64,000 nucleotides of DNA from Nitrosopumilus sp. (GCF_025698945.1 NZ_JAILWM010000004.1:1-64000); one strand, 5' to 3'. Shown: positions 33,756-42,797, counted from the stretch's first letter. The notes: generated by a model not told the origin, from the letters alone. A program made the numbers and translations.

Positions 33756-33847
33756 GCGTAACCCCCTAACTGCAGAACACTGAGAGATTTCCTCTCTTTT
33801 CTGACGTTAAAACGTCAGATTACCTTTTTCGTTCTGCGGGGTCACGC
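33756..33847. ncRNA. candidate three-way-junction RNA
   Basis: Nested pairing is visible. GCGT (33756-33759) pairs with ACGC (33844-33847), ACCCC (33761-33765) with GGGGT (33838-33842) and GCAGAAC (33772-33778) with GTTCTGC (33831-33837). Inside are two hairpins: GAGAG/CTCTC (33782-33796) and CTGACGT/ACGTCAG (33801-33818). The 92-nt element is GC-rich for this genome and lies between a gene end and an SDR gene. The strand is uncertain; no tRNA or known riboswitch pattern fits. Confidence 0.55.
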
Positions 33848-34014
33848 GATTTTAGTCGATAGGAATTATATCCTTCGGCATTAATTACTATAGGAAGTTT
33901 AACTATTTAAAATTTTATATAAAAAAATTTATAATTTTATTATATTTTATGAAAAATTTTCTGCCTATTTATTATTTAATTGAGCTTAAATTACTAAAAT
34001 CATTGAAAATAATA

Positions 34015-34758
34015 TTGAGTTTATCAGGAAAAGTTGCACTTGTTACTGGAGGGAGTCGTGGGATAGGATTTGCAATTGCAAAAAAATTCTCAGAAAATGG
34101 AGCTACTGTGATTATTACATCAAAAGACTCTGATAGGATAAAAAAATCTGCTTTAGAAATTTCTAATGCAGTAGGAATTCCTGCCGATATCAAAAATAAA
34201 AACGACGTGAAAAATGTCATTGAAAAGATTTTAGAAAAATTTGGAAGATTAGATATTCTTGTAAATAATGCAGGGATTTTTCCAATGATAAAACCAGTTC
34301 ACGAGATAGATGAAGATGATTGGAATGAAGTTTTGGATGTGAATCTAACCGGACAGTTTAGATTTACAAAAGAGGCAATTCCTCATTTGCAGAAAACAAA
34401 CGGATCTATTGTTAACATATCATCAGATGCTGGATTAAAAGCATATCAGGGTTTTAATGCAGATGCTTATTCTGCATCAAAAGCAGCATTAATCTTACTA
34501 ACTAAATGTTGGGCTTTGGAATATGCTAAAGACAAGATTCGAGTAAATTGTATTTGTCCAGGTGTTGTAGATACTGATATGACAACTCCATTTTTGAAGA
34601 CTCAAAAAGATAAAGAATTCATGGATAATGAACATCCAATAGGGCGAATTGGCAAGCCTGAAGAAATTGCTGCAGCTGCACTTTATTTTGTATCAGATGA
34701 AGCATCATGGACTACAGGTGCAATTTTAACTGTAGACGGTGGAGAATCAATAAAATGA
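34015..34758 (+). CDS. short-chain dehydrogenase/reductase
   Basis: 247 residues from the TTG at 34015 (SLSGKVALVTGG). An in-frame ATG at 33949 would add 22 hydrophobic residues that are not typical. It has the NAD(P) loop GGSRGIG, NNAG, the catalytic Ser-Tyr-Lys (YSASK) and the C-terminal GAILTVDGG. It resembles FabG and 3-oxoacyl or sugar SDRs. The substrate is unknown. The region just upstream is very A/T-rich (33905-33950), fitting a promoter. Confidence 0.85.
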   Translation: MSLSGKVALVTGGSRGIGFAIAKKFSENGATVIITSKDSDRIKKSALEISNAVGIPADIKNKNDVKNVIEKILEKFGRLDILVNNAGIFPMIKPVHEIDEDDWNEVLDVNLTGQFRFTKEAIPHLQKTNGSIVNISSDAGLKAYQGFNADAYSASKAALILLTKCWALEYAKDKIRVNCICPGVVDTDMTTPFLKTQKDKEFMDNEHPIGRIGKPEEIAAAALYFVSDEASWTTGAILTVDGGESIK

Positions 34759-34795
34759 TTTCATATGGATTTAATACAACTCAGAGGAATATATT

Positions 34796-35005
34796 ATGAT
34801 GAAGGATAGAAAAACTAAAGCAAAATTAATTATACTTTTAGGAATTATTTGGATAATCATAACTTTGCCCTTACCTTGGATAGTAAATAATCCAGAAGTT
34901 TCAGAATCGCAATTTAATACCATACTGGGAATTATTGGAGTAATGTCTATTCCATTTATTGTTCTAGGAATTGTATGGACCTTAAAACCAGAATTGACAA
35001 CTTAG
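34796..35005 (+). CDS. small two-helix membrane protein
   Basis: 69 residues. A basic N-terminus (MMKDRKTKAK) is followed by two predicted helices (about 11-30 and 43-62). There is no domain. It lies between an SDR and the CysQ-like gene on the same strand, 10 bp before the latter. The function is unknown. Confidence 0.6.
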   Translation: MMKDRKTKAKLIILLGIIWIIITLPLPWIVNNPEVSESQFNTILGIIGVMSIPFIVLGIVWTLKPELTT

Positions 35006-35015
35006 GTTAGTTTAA

Positions 35016-35828
35016 TTGAAAAATCTACCAATTTCAGATAAGTTTTCTGAATTAGATATTGCAATTGAAGCTGCAACTAGGGCAGGAGATGCAATTTTAG
35101 AGATTTACAAAGAAGAATTTGATTCTAAAATAAAGAGCGATAATTCGCCAATAACTAAAGCAGATATCAAAAGCAATGAGATTATAAAAAAAATTCTATC
35201 ACAGACACAATATGAAATATTATCAGAAGAAGATGATGATAACCAATCCAGATTAGGAAAGGAAATGATTTGGATAGTTGATCCTCTTGATGGAACTTCT
35301 GATTTTATTGACAGGACAGGAGAATTTACTGTCATGATTGCTTTGGTGAAAAATAAAAAACCAATTCTCGGAGTAATTAACTGGCCAACTGAAAAGACTT
35401 TGTTTATTGCACAAAAAGGAAAAGGGGCATTTAGATATTCAAATAGAGAATGGCAAAAGATACAAGTTTCTAAAGTTGCAGATCTCACAAAGTGTAAAGC
35501 AGTAGGATCCAGGCATCATTTATCGGACAAAGAAAAATTGTTTATCAAAGAATTAGGCATTAATTATTTTACAAGTGTTGGCAGTTCTCTAAAAGTAGGA
35601 AAAATTAGTTCGGGAGAAGCTGATGTCTATATTACTACAACAGATAAAATGAAAGAGTGGGATTCAGCTGCCTCCTATTGTATTATTAATGAGGCAGGTG
35701 GAAAAATGACAGATATCTTAGGAAATGATCTTACCTACAATAACAAAGAAGTTCATCACCTAAATGGAATTATAGTTACAAATGGATTATTGCATAATAA
35801 AATAATTGAAGAATTTAAAAAATTATAG
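35016..35828 (+). CDS. cysQ: inositol monophosphatase-family phosphatase, CysQ-like
   Basis: 270 residues from a TTG start. The lithium-sensitive phosphatase motifs are complete: EED (about 70), DPLDGTSDF (about 88-96) and WDSAAS (about 209). It resembles CysQ, the 3'(2'),5'-bisphosphate nucleotidase that recycles PAP formed in sulfate assimilation. The convergent neighbour, APS kinase, overlaps its end by 6 nt and supports that role. Inositol monophosphate or fructose bisphosphate remain possible substrates. Confidence 0.85.
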   Translation: MKNLPISDKFSELDIAIEAATRAGDAILEIYKEEFDSKIKSDNSPITKADIKSNEIIKKILSQTQYEILSEEDDDNQSRLGKEMIWIVDPLDGTSDFIDRTGEFTVMIALVKNKKPILGVINWPTEKTLFIAQKGKGAFRYSNREWQKIQVSKVADLTKCKAVGSRHHLSDKEKLFIKELGINYFTSVGSSLKVGKISSGEADVYITTTDKMKEWDSAASYCIINEAGGKMTDILGNDLTYNNKEVHHLNGIIVTNGLLHNKIIEEFKKL

Positions 35829-36338
35829 AAGATTTCTACTTTTGAGGAATTCTTTTACTTTGTTTGCACTTTCTGATAATGGTTCATGTTCTGTATCAAT
35901 TACTAGATCTGCTTTTTCTGGAGACTCGTAAGGATCATCGATTCCTGTAAATCCTTTGATTTCTCCTTTTCTAGCCTTGGCATACATTCCTTTAACATCC
36001 CGTTCTTCACATTTTTCAAGTGAACATTTCACATAACATTCTGCAAATTGATCACCAGCATTGATTATTTCTCGAGCATTTTCTCTATTTTCAACATATG
36101 GAGATACTAGAGATACTGCACTTGGGACTCCGTGTTTTAGTAATAGTTTTGCTAAATGAGCAACTTTTTTGTTATGTTCATCACGTCCTGCTTTTGAGAA
36201 ATCTTTTGGGGAGAACCATTCTCGTAGTTCATCACCATCAAGCATGGCCAAATTTGGAATGTCTTTTTGAAGATCTTTGACAATTGTAGTCTTTCCTGAA
36301 CAAGGAAGACCAGTCATCCATAACACAAAAGGCTTCAT
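35823..36338 (-). CDS. cysC: adenylylsulfate (APS) kinase
   Basis: 171 residues from the ATG at 36338 (MKPFVLWMTG); an upstream in-frame start at 36362 would add eight residues. The P-loop GLPCSGKTT and the motifs LDGDELR and KARKGEIKGFTGIDDPYE are typical of CysC. It makes PAPS from APS. It sits convergent with CysQ, which removes the PAP left after PAPS use, so the pair forms a logical unit. Because the reductase in this window is APS-type, PAPS is probably used for sulfation as well. Confidence 0.93.
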   Translation of the reverse strand: MKPFVLWMTGLPCSGKTTIVKDLQKDIPNLAMLDGDELREWFSPKDFSKAGRDEHNKKVAHLAKLLLKHGVPSAVSLVSPYVENRENAREIINAGDQFAECYVKCSLEKCEERDVKGMYAKARKGEIKGFTGIDDPYESPEKADLVIDTEHEPLSESANKVKEFLKSRNLL

Positions 36339-36374
36339 AAAAAAAATATTCAGATAACCCATAAAGAGCTTACG

Positions 36375-36917
36375 CTAATTTTTACACCAAGATTTATTTT
36401 CCAAATCTTCAATCTCTTTAATCATATCTTCCATTTTTTTTGATATGGTCATAACTGACTTGAATTGCTCATACATTTCAAATTCTTCTTCTTTAGAAAT
36501 TATTTCAGATTCAGCTTTATCAAAAAAGTTTTCCTCTTTTGACATGTGATCCATAAGATAAACAGAGTATGTTTTCAGATATCTTGCAACAGCCTCCCTT
36601 GAATCCTGTCCTTCTTTCCATAATTTGAGATATCGCTTTATTTGTAGTGCAATTCTTCTAGAGAATTCGTGTTCAATTAACAATCCTCGAATCTCTTGTT
36701 TTAGATGATCATAGCTAGCAACACAAGGAAAATATGAATCTTCTTCTCTAGAATAATGAATAGAATCTAAGAATTCTTCTATAACTAATGTGATTTTATC
36801 AATGTCATCAAGAGGAATATCTTTTCCTGCATATAGTTCAGTATAGCATTTAATGATAACTTGATCTAATCGTTTAATCTGTTTATGATCTTCTCGTAAA
36901 GTATCAGTTGCACTCAA
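36375..36917 (-). CDS. hemerythrin-like HHE-domain protein
   Basis: 180 residues from a TTG start. A four-helix bundle carries the HHE metal-binding pattern: His in DHKQIKRL, HYSREED, HEFSRRI and DHMSKEENFF. Such domains bind a di-iron centre and act in O2, NO or iron sensing or storage. There is no signal peptide, so it is cytosolic. It is upstream of cysC on the same strand, 36 bp away. The partner is unknown. Confidence 0.88.
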   Translation of the reverse strand: MSATDTLREDHKQIKRLDQVIIKCYTELYAGKDIPLDDIDKITLVIEEFLDSIHYSREEDSYFPCVASYDHLKQEIRGLLIEHEFSRRIALQIKRYLKLWKEGQDSREAVARYLKTYSVYLMDHMSKEENFFDKAESEIISKEEEFEMYEQFKSVMTISKKMEDMIKEIEDLENKSWCKN

Positions 36918-37035
36918 CTAAAAGATGTATTTGTAGACTTGATTTAATGTGTATCTAAAAATCTACTAATGAGAGTAAAATAATTAAACAAATCTGATTT
37001 AATTTACAACTTCAAATATCAAGATTCAGTTAAAG

Positions 37036-38415
37036 ATGAATCCAATAATTTTTTCAGTGCTTGGTTTGATTAGGGGACAAATTGACGGAATCTTACCCAT
37101 ATCAGATTTTGATCATACTATGATTTTAGATAAATTTGTAGAGTTGCAGAGTTCAATTAGTGCACTATCTATTCATGATGGACCAATTGCTTCAGCTCAT
37201 GTAATTTTATTGGCTGCAGGTGTAGTAATTTTTCTGGGAGTTGCAGGAGAAGCTTTCTTTAAAAAAACTGGAATTCCAGATGTAGCATTTTTAATGATTC
37301 TTGGAGTAATTATTGGGCCAGTATTTGGATTAATTCAACCAGAAGCAGTAATTCAGGTAGTTCCATACTTTGCTGCACTAGCTTTGATTATCATCATGTT
37401 TGATGGTGGGTTAAATTTAGATATTAAACATGTAGTCAAAACAGCTCATTTCTCAGTAACACTAGCAATTCTTGGTTTTATTTTATCTGTAGCGATGATT
37501 ACACTTGCGGCACATTTTGCATTAGGATGGCTATGGTTAGAGAGTATATTGTTAGGATCAATTGTAGGTGGAAGTAGTTCTGCAATTGTTTTTGGATTAG
37601 TGAGGAATATAAAAATCTCAGAAGAGGCAAAATCAATTCTTAGTTTTGAATCAGCACTAACAGATATTCTAGCCACAATTATTGCATTTATTTTGTTTGA
37701 AGCTGTCTTAGCTGGACATTTTGATTTGCAGACATTACAAGAGACGTTAGGCAGGGCAATAGTTGTGGGATTGGTTTTAGGATTTGGAGTAGGAATTCCT
37801 TGGATGTATGTATCAACAAAGCTTGGAAATGCCCAACACGCATACATGCTTACACTTGGAGTGTTGTTTGTTCTATTCTTTTTGGCAAATTCATTTGGAG
37901 AATCAGGTGCATTGACAGCATTGGTATTTGGATTAATGCTAGGAAACAAGAAACATCTATCACCCATTCTAAAATTCAAACTTCCAAAAATTGATTTAGA
38001 TGATCCTACTCACAACCAGCTTACATTTTTGGTCAGATCATTTTTCTTTGTATTTGTTGGATTAATGGCAAGCTTTGGTCAGATAGAATATCTAGTATTT
38101 GGAATTTTAATTACAGTAGCTATCTACTATGGTAGAACAATTGTTTGCAAGGTAACTTTGACTAAAAGATTCTCCAAATTGGATAAAGCAGTTACAAACA
38201 CCATGATTCCAAGAGGGTTGGCTGCGGCAGTACTTGCAACTTATCCAATTACATTAGGTCTGCAAAATGCAGAGGCCTATCCTCAGATGGTATTCTTTAT
38301 TATATTATCATCAGTCGTTATTACCACAATTGGTTTAGCAAAATCAAAAAAGATTCCGCCACCAGAATCATTTGAGGGAGGATTTATCAAAAAACCTCCA
38401 GAAGATTCCAAGTAG
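37036..38415 (+). CDS. cation:proton antiporter (CPA1/NhaP-KefB type)
   Basis: 459 residues. About 12 membrane helices follow a polar N-terminal segment of some 55 residues. It has the typical core motifs FDGGLNLDIKH (about 122-132) and FESALTDILA (about 206-215), with the ion-binding Asp/Glu-Asp residues. It exchanges Na+ or K+ for H+ across the cytoplasmic membrane, relevant for a marine cell. There is no C-terminal nucleotide-binding (TrkA-N) domain; the tail is short. Confidence 0.9.
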   Translation: MNPIIFSVLGLIRGQIDGILPISDFDHTMILDKFVELQSSISALSIHDGPIASAHVILLAAGVVIFLGVAGEAFFKKTGIPDVAFLMILGVIIGPVFGLIQPEAVIQVVPYFAALALIIIMFDGGLNLDIKHVVKTAHFSVTLAILGFILSVAMITLAAHFALGWLWLESILLGSIVGGSSSAIVFGLVRNIKISEEAKSILSFESALTDILATIIAFILFEAVLAGHFDLQTLQETLGRAIVVGLVLGFGVGIPWMYVSTKLGNAQHAYMLTLGVLFVLFFLANSFGESGALTALVFGLMLGNKKHLSPILKFKLPKIDLDDPTHNQLTFLVRSFFFVFVGLMASFGQIEYLVFGILITVAIYYGRTIVCKVTLTKRFSKLDKAVTNTMIPRGLAAAVLATYPITLGLQNAEAYPQMVFFIILSSVVITTIGLAKSKKIPPPESFEGGFIKKPPEDSK

Positions 38416-38473
38416 ATGAACGACTTATAATTTCTACGCGGGCCTTATATGCAAATTTATCTTTATTGATTGT

Positions 38474-38617
38474 ATGGAAGAAATTCAATCAATCTCAAAA
38501 AAAGAAAACTCATCTTTTCAACATCTTACCTGGGAGGATATTCAGGGATTGAGTTGGACATTAGATGAAACTAGTTTTGAATTAAATGATAAAATATCTA
38601 CTTATGCATGTGCATAA
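38474..38617 (+). CDS. 47-residue protein, function unknown
   Basis: An ATG opens a 47-codon frame (MEEIQSISKKENSSFQ, then WEDIQGLSWTLDETSFELN). Codon use and mixed hydrophobic/acidic pattern look coding. It has no motif and is soluble. It begins 59 bp after the antiporter stop on the same strand. It may be a short conserved thaumarchaeal protein; I am only moderately sure it is real. Confidence 0.45.
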   Translation: MEEIQSISKKENSSFQHLTWEDIQGLSWTLDETSFELNDKISTYACA

Positions 38618-38712
38618 GTTTGATTTTTTTCAACATACAGAACTAGGCAATTTTAGATAATTTTGTGCCTGTCCTAAGATAATTTCTGATTCTTTTTCAA
38701 AAAATGACTTAA

Positions 38713-39618
38713 TTATAGTTCTAGGGATTCTTTGAGACCTTTGTATCTATTTCTGATTGTAACTTCAGTAACATTTGCAGCTTCAGCAATATCTCGCTGA
38801 GTTTTATCCTCACCGTTTTTCACACATGACAAATATAATGCGGCAGCTGCTAATCCCATTGGATCTTTTCCAGCTGAAACCTCATTTTCTTGAGCCATTT
38901 TTAGAACCTTTACTGCATATCTTTTTGTTTTCTCCAGTATTCCTATTCTGCTTGCAATTCTTGCAACACATTGAATAGAATCAGTTACTGGCATCTTCAA
39001 GTCTAGTTCTTTGACTAGTAATCTGTAACATCTTGCAATATCTTTTCGTTTAATGTTGGCTGCTTGTTCTACATCTTTTAGATTTCTTGGAGTCTCAGTG
39101 TCACGACATGCAGCATAAAGTGCAGATGCCATCAATGCAGAAATTGAGCGGCCTCTAACCAATCCCTTCTCAAGGGCTTTTCTGTAAATGTAAGCTGCCT
39201 TTTCAATTACTGAATCAGAGATTGCTAGTTTGTCTTTTAATCTGTTTAATTCACTAAATGCTTGTCTAAAGTTTCTATCAACTGGCTCATGGACTTGGCT
39301 TCTACTATCCCAAGTTCTTAATCGCTCAATAGTACTCTTCATTGATGCAGTAAGTGGTCTACCAGATGCATCCTTGTTTACTGGATTAATTATAGTTGCA
39401 AGACCCATATCATGCATAGTAAGTGATGTTGGAGCACCTGCTCTTGCTCTATCTCCATGTTCGTCTTGTGTAAAGGATCTCCATTCAGGTCCTGACTCTT
39501 GTAGTTTTTCAGTAATTACAAATCCACACTTAGAGCAGAACATCTCACCTGATTCATTATCAGTGACAAGCTTACCTTGTGCACATCTAGGGCACATCTC
39601 TTTTGTTTTGCTAACCAT
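38713..39618 (-). CDS. tfb: transcription initiation factor TFB
   Basis: 301 residues. The N-terminal zinc ribbon CPRCAQGKL / CSKCGFV is followed by the B-reader/linker region (ESGPEWRSF) and two cyclin-like repeats (about 110-300). The sequence in the second repeat ending TEVTIRNRYKGL is the helix that contacts the BRE. It recruits RNA polymerase with TBP. It is one of two TFB paralogs in this window. Confidence 0.95.
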   Translation of the reverse strand: MVSKTKEMCPRCAQGKLVTDNESGEMFCSKCGFVITEKLQESGPEWRSFTQDEHGDRARAGAPTSLTMHDMGLATIINPVNKDASGRPLTASMKSTIERLRTWDSRSQVHEPVDRNFRQAFSELNRLKDKLAISDSVIEKAAYIYRKALEKGLVRGRSISALMASALYAACRDTETPRNLKDVEQAANIKRKDIARCYRLLVKELDLKMPVTDSIQCVARIASRIGILEKTKRYAVKVLKMAQENEVSAGKDPMGLAAAALYLSCVKNGEDKTQRDIAEAANVTEVTIRNRYKGLKESLEL

Positions 39619-39733
39619 ATACGATTCTAGGGTACTCAGTAGTTTGGTATTTATGAATCATCAACTTTTTTTCTTTCGTTTTAGGCTCAATTTATGCCTG
39701 ATAATAAGACAGAATAGGCAGAATTTTGTAATT

Positions 39734-40693
39734 ATGATGAAAAGTATGAGGTTTTTTTGGTTAATTTTGATGTTGATTGGATTGGCAATATTACTGCCAA
39801 ATGCATATGCAGGTAAAATTACACAAAATTATGAGGGAGGAATGGATATTGAAATTTCCTACCCTGATGAAATGGTAATCGGAAGAGAGGGAGTCATATC
39901 AATTCTAGTTAAAAATAACGGATGGGAAGAAAAACGAGATATTTTATTTGTGTTTTCAAATGATGGTAATACACTCGATGTTGGAAAATCAGATAGAATA
40001 ATCATTGAGAAACTTGCACAGGGAGGATCTTATGGTGGAATTATTGATTTGAAAATTCCTAGTGATTCAAAGCCTGGAATTCATTTTCTTAATTTAAAAT
40101 ATTCTCATATACTTGTTGCAAATAATGAAACACCGCAAGATTCTATTTTTCATGACATAGCAATTCCAATTACGGTAAAAGAAGATGCTAATGTAAGAAT
40201 TTATACAAAAATGCCTGAATCAATTTTTGCAAATGCAGAATTTCCTATTGAAGTTGAATTAGTATCTGAAGATATTGATATTACAAATGTTAACATAAAG
40301 ATAATCCCACCTAAAGACATAGAATTTAGAGGAGAGACATTACATACATTCTCAAAAATTCAAAAAAACACTCCAGTTGGAATTACGTCACGAATCATTA
40401 CGCCAACTGAGGAAGTAAATACTGAATACAAATTACCATTTGAAATTATTGTAATCTATACAGACGATGTTGGAGAAGAAAAACAGGACTCTCAAACTGT
40501 TTCAGTAATTCTAAGACCTAGAACATTTATGGAATTAACAACTGATGGTGGAATTTGGATAGGTGATTTTTTTATTGCACCATATGTTAGTTTAGGAACT
40601 ATAATTGGAATTCCTGCAGGGACAATCATTTCTCTATTAATTAGAAAGAATCAAAAATCAAGTAAAAAACGTTCAAAAAAGAAAAAACTCTAA
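39734..40693 (+). CDS. exported C-terminally anchored beta-domain protein
   Basis: 319 residues from the ATG at 39734 (MMKSMRFFW). A longer in-frame reading starts inside the tfb gene on the other strand and is not credible. A signal peptide ends at about residue 30 (LPNAYAG). Two Ig-like/CARDB-NEW3-type domains follow (about 40-145 and 155-270), then a C-terminal membrane helix (about 282-302) and a Lys-rich tail. It is probably a surface or envelope protein. Its stop overlaps the next convergent gene by 3 nt. Confidence 0.78.
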   Translation: MMKSMRFFWLILMLIGLAILLPNAYAGKITQNYEGGMDIEISYPDEMVIGREGVISILVKNNGWEEKRDILFVFSNDGNTLDVGKSDRIIIEKLAQGGSYGGIIDLKIPSDSKPGIHFLNLKYSHILVANNETPQDSIFHDIAIPITVKEDANVRIYTKMPESIFANAEFPIEVELVSEDIDITNVNIKIIPPKDIEFRGETLHTFSKIQKNTPVGITSRIITPTEEVNTEYKLPFEIIVIYTDDVGEEKQDSQTVSVILRPRTFMELTTDGGIWIGDFFIAPYVSLGTIIGIPAGTIISLLIRKNQKSSKKRSKKKKL

Positions 40694-41061
40694 GATTCTA
40701 GTCGTGATTTTATTGCATCTAGGTATTTTTCATTAAACTCATTGAATATCTGAATTTTATTTTGAGCCAAAGCCATTGCTCCAGGTCTACTGTTTACATG
40801 TTGTTTAGCAGAATTTTGATTCTCTAAGAGTTTTTCAAGATTTTCCTTTGGTTGAGATTCTAAATTCAATAATAAAATCTCAAGTTCTTTCTCAAAAATA
40901 TTCATAGTGTCTGGAATTGCAGGTGGTTGTGCACCAATGATTTCTTTGGTAGTAATTTTTCCAAAAACTTTTCTGTCTAACTCAAGCACAAGAATCTCAT
41001 AGATTTGCGATATAAATTTAATTTTATTTTTATGCACTAAAAGTGAGTGCAGTGCAATCAA
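40690..41061 (-). CDS. helical protein, function unknown
   Basis: 123 residues, soluble, mostly helical (FEKELEILLLNLESQPKENL). The N-terminal part (IALHSLLVHKNKIKFISQI) could be part of a shorter real start within. No cysteines, no motif. The stop overlaps the convergent exported-protein gene. It is divergent from the zinc-ribbon gene at 41096, about 34 bp away. Confidence 0.6.
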   Translation of the reverse strand: MIALHSLLVHKNKIKFISQIYEILVLELDRKVFGKITTKEIIGAQPPAIPDTMNIFEKELEILLLNLESQPKENLEKLLENQNSAKQHVNSRPGAMALAQNKIQIFNEFNEKYLDAIKSRLES

Positions 41062-41095
41062 AGATTTTATCTTTGGATAGAATCTGTATAGTTTG

Positions 41096-41323
41096 ATGAC
41101 TTATTGTATTGGGAAATGTAAGAAATTCAAAGCCCTCAAGCCATCTGAGATGGGAAGATATGCAGCTGGCCAAAAACGATGTAATTATTGTGAGATTTTT
41201 GTAGAATATCCTGGAATTGCTTGTCCTTGTTGCAAACGACAGTTAAGATGTCTTCCTAGAAGTAGAAAAGGAAAAGAAAAGTACCTATCTCAAATAGAAC
41301 AGAAAAGAGAGATTATTGTATAG
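41096..41323 (+). CDS. small cysteine-rich zinc protein
   Basis: 75 residues from the ATG at 41096; a TTG one codon upstream is also possible. Cysteines in CIGKC, CNYC, CPCC and C (RCLPR) give seven to eight ligands and suggest two zinc sites, with a basic C-terminal tail (RSRKGKEKY). A nucleic-acid or ribosome-associated role is plausible. Its 3' end overlaps the convergent hsp20 gene by 11 nt. Confidence 0.75.
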   Translation: MTYCIGKCKKFKALKPSEMGRYAAGQKRCNYCEIFVEYPGIACPCCKRQLRCLPRSRKGKEKYLSQIEQKREIIV

Positions 41324-41789
41324 AGATAGATTTCTTTTGTTGAATTTTTGTTGGTTTTGATTTTGGCAATATTATTTCTAAAACTCCATCAGTAAGCTTT
41401 GCCTTTACTTTTAATGTGGTTATTTTTTCTGAAAGAGGTAGGGTTCTATGATAAGATATCTGATTTCTCTCTTTTCTTAGATAGTTTTTCTTTTTCTCTT
41501 CTGATTCTTCTTTGTGTTGGCCTGAAATATGTAAAGAATTTTCAGTGACATCTAATTTTATTTCGTTTTTCTTGATTCCTGGAACATCAAGTTTTACCCT
41601 AAATTGATTTCCTTCATCTATTACATCACAAGATGTGTGATTAATTTTTGGCAAAGATGCTGGAAAACTTGAAAATGCTTTTTCCATTTCTTTTCTAAGA
41701 TTTTCAATTGATCTATCAATATCAAACCATCCTGAGTAAAGAGATGGTGTGCTGACAGATTTTAATTTAGAAGATTTTTTTGTTGCCAT
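41313..41789 (-). CDS. hsp20: small heat-shock protein, Hsp20/alpha-crystallin family
   Basis: 158 residues. An alpha-crystallin domain (about 55-145) has DVPGIKKNEIKLDV and the C-terminal GVLEIILPK; the I-x-I/V anchor is represented by the tail ending KSISIQ. A basic Lys/Ser-rich N-terminal arm precedes it. It is an ATP-independent chaperone that holds unfolding proteins. A second family member is at 47160-47666 next to Cdc48. Confidence 0.88.
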   Translation of the reverse strand: MATKKSSKLKSVSTPSLYSGWFDIDRSIENLRKEMEKAFSSFPASLPKINHTSCDVIDEGNQFRVKLDVPGIKKNEIKLDVTENSLHISGQHKEESEEKKKNYLRKERNQISYHRTLPLSEKITTLKVKAKLTDGVLEIILPKSKPTKIQQKKSISIQ

Positions 41790-41904
41790 AATTTGATTTG
41801 GAGATTATTTTTAATAAAATCAAATGATGAAAATCAAATTTGAAAATAATAATTCATGCCTAGGAACAATGTTTTATTTATAAGAAAATACTACAAGTAA
41901 TGAT

Positions 41905-42177
41905 ATGGCAATTCCAGAAGAAATACAAGAATTTGTTGAAAAACATATCAAATTGATGATTTCTCAAACTGAGACATATCTTCCATTTATCAAAGTAGCA
42001 TTTCCATACTCAAAAAATGTAGCTGATGGTGTTTACAATCTAATTATGGGTAGTGCATTATCTATTTTCATCAATCAATATACAATGAGAATGAAATATC
42101 CAACTGCAGAGGAATTTTCAGAGTTTGGAAAAATTGCATTAAAGTATAGAGATCAAGTAGATCAATTTTTCACATAA
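41905..42177 (+). CDS. small helical protein, function unknown
   Basis: 90 residues, mainly helical with a mildly hydrophobic central segment (YNLIMGSALSIFINQY) that may pack in a bundle or at the membrane. No motif. It starts about 24 nt after a TTTATTTATAAG TATA-like stretch, fitting a leaderless transcript. Its stop is 3 bp from the convergent gene at 42180. The function is unknown. Confidence 0.65.
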   Translation: MAIPEEIQEFVEKHIKLMISQTETYLPFIKVAFPYSKNVADGVYNLIMGSALSIFINQYTMRMKYPTAEEFSEFGKIALKYRDQVDQFFT

Positions 42178-42179
42178 CC

Positions 42180-42410
42180 TTAAGCTAATTCGCCAAGAAA
42201 GTGAACAGTATCATTAAGTACTATTACAGTTCTGTCTTTTGGAATGTGAAATAATTTTTTTGAGCCATTTGAAGATTGGATAATTAATTTTGAGAATGGA
42301 TCTTTTAGTGATTTGTAGAGTACGCCTTTATCACTCACTGATTGTGACCAGTGTGTTCCTTGTACAAAAGAAATTGATTGAAACTTTACTACTTGATATG
42401 AATAAACCAT
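42180..42410 (-). CDS. small protein, function unknown
   Basis: 76 residues, soluble, beta-rich (VIVLNDTVHFLGELA at the end). No motif is recognised. It begins 6 bp after crcB on the same strand, so the two are probably co-transcribed; whether it takes part in fluoride resistance is unknown. Confidence 0.6.
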   Translation of the reverse strand: MVYSYQVVKFQSISFVQGTHWSQSVSDKGVLYKSLKDPFSKLIIQSSNGSKKLFHIPKDRTVIVLNDTVHFLGELA

Positions 42411-42416
42411 TTCTAA

Positions 42417-42797
42417 TTAATTATTAATGATAGCACTCATTAAGGATTTTCCTCCTATTAATGCAGCAATTGATAATCCAATATTTGCAACAATATTGAT
42501 TACAAGCGCTCCATAGTGATTAGTCTCAAGAAGATTTGTAGAATCAAGTGCAAAAGAAGACATTGTTGTAAGGGATCCACAAAATCCTATTGCAGCAAAA
42601 AGAGAGTACCTACTATCAAGACTCCATTGTGCAGACAATATGATGAATACTCCTAGAATAAAGGCTCCAAGTACATTGACTATCAATACATTTAGTGGTA
42701 ATGTATTGAAAAGCAGGGGGGATTCAATTACTTTGTATCTCAGAAAAGCACCAAGTACAGAACCGGCAGCTAAAAAAACAAATTCCAATCCTTTCAT
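42417..42797 (-). CDS. crcB: fluoride channel Fluc/CrcB
   Basis: 126 residues, four membrane helices. The family signatures are present: GAFLRYKV near the N-terminus, the conserved Asn in VNVLGAFILG, and GFCGSLTTMSSFA. It exports fluoride as a dual-topology dimer; only one copy is visible in this window. The upstream region has no recognisable fluoride riboswitch. It is divergent from the gene at 42925. Confidence 0.92.
   Translation of the reverse strand: MKGLEFVFLAAGSVLGAFLRYKVIESPLLFNTLPLNVLIVNVLGAFILGVFIILSAQWSLDSRYSLFAAIGFCGSLTTMSSFALDSTNLLETNHYGALVINIVANIGLSIAALIGGKSLMSAIINN

Noticed and set aside
33756-33847. tRNA or 5S rRNA
   Set aside because: There is no T-loop, anticodon arm or 5S domain order; the pairing differs from both.
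39230-39733. N-terminal extension of the exported protein at 39734
   Set aside because: It overlaps the tfb gene on the other strand, and a clear signal peptide starts at 39734.
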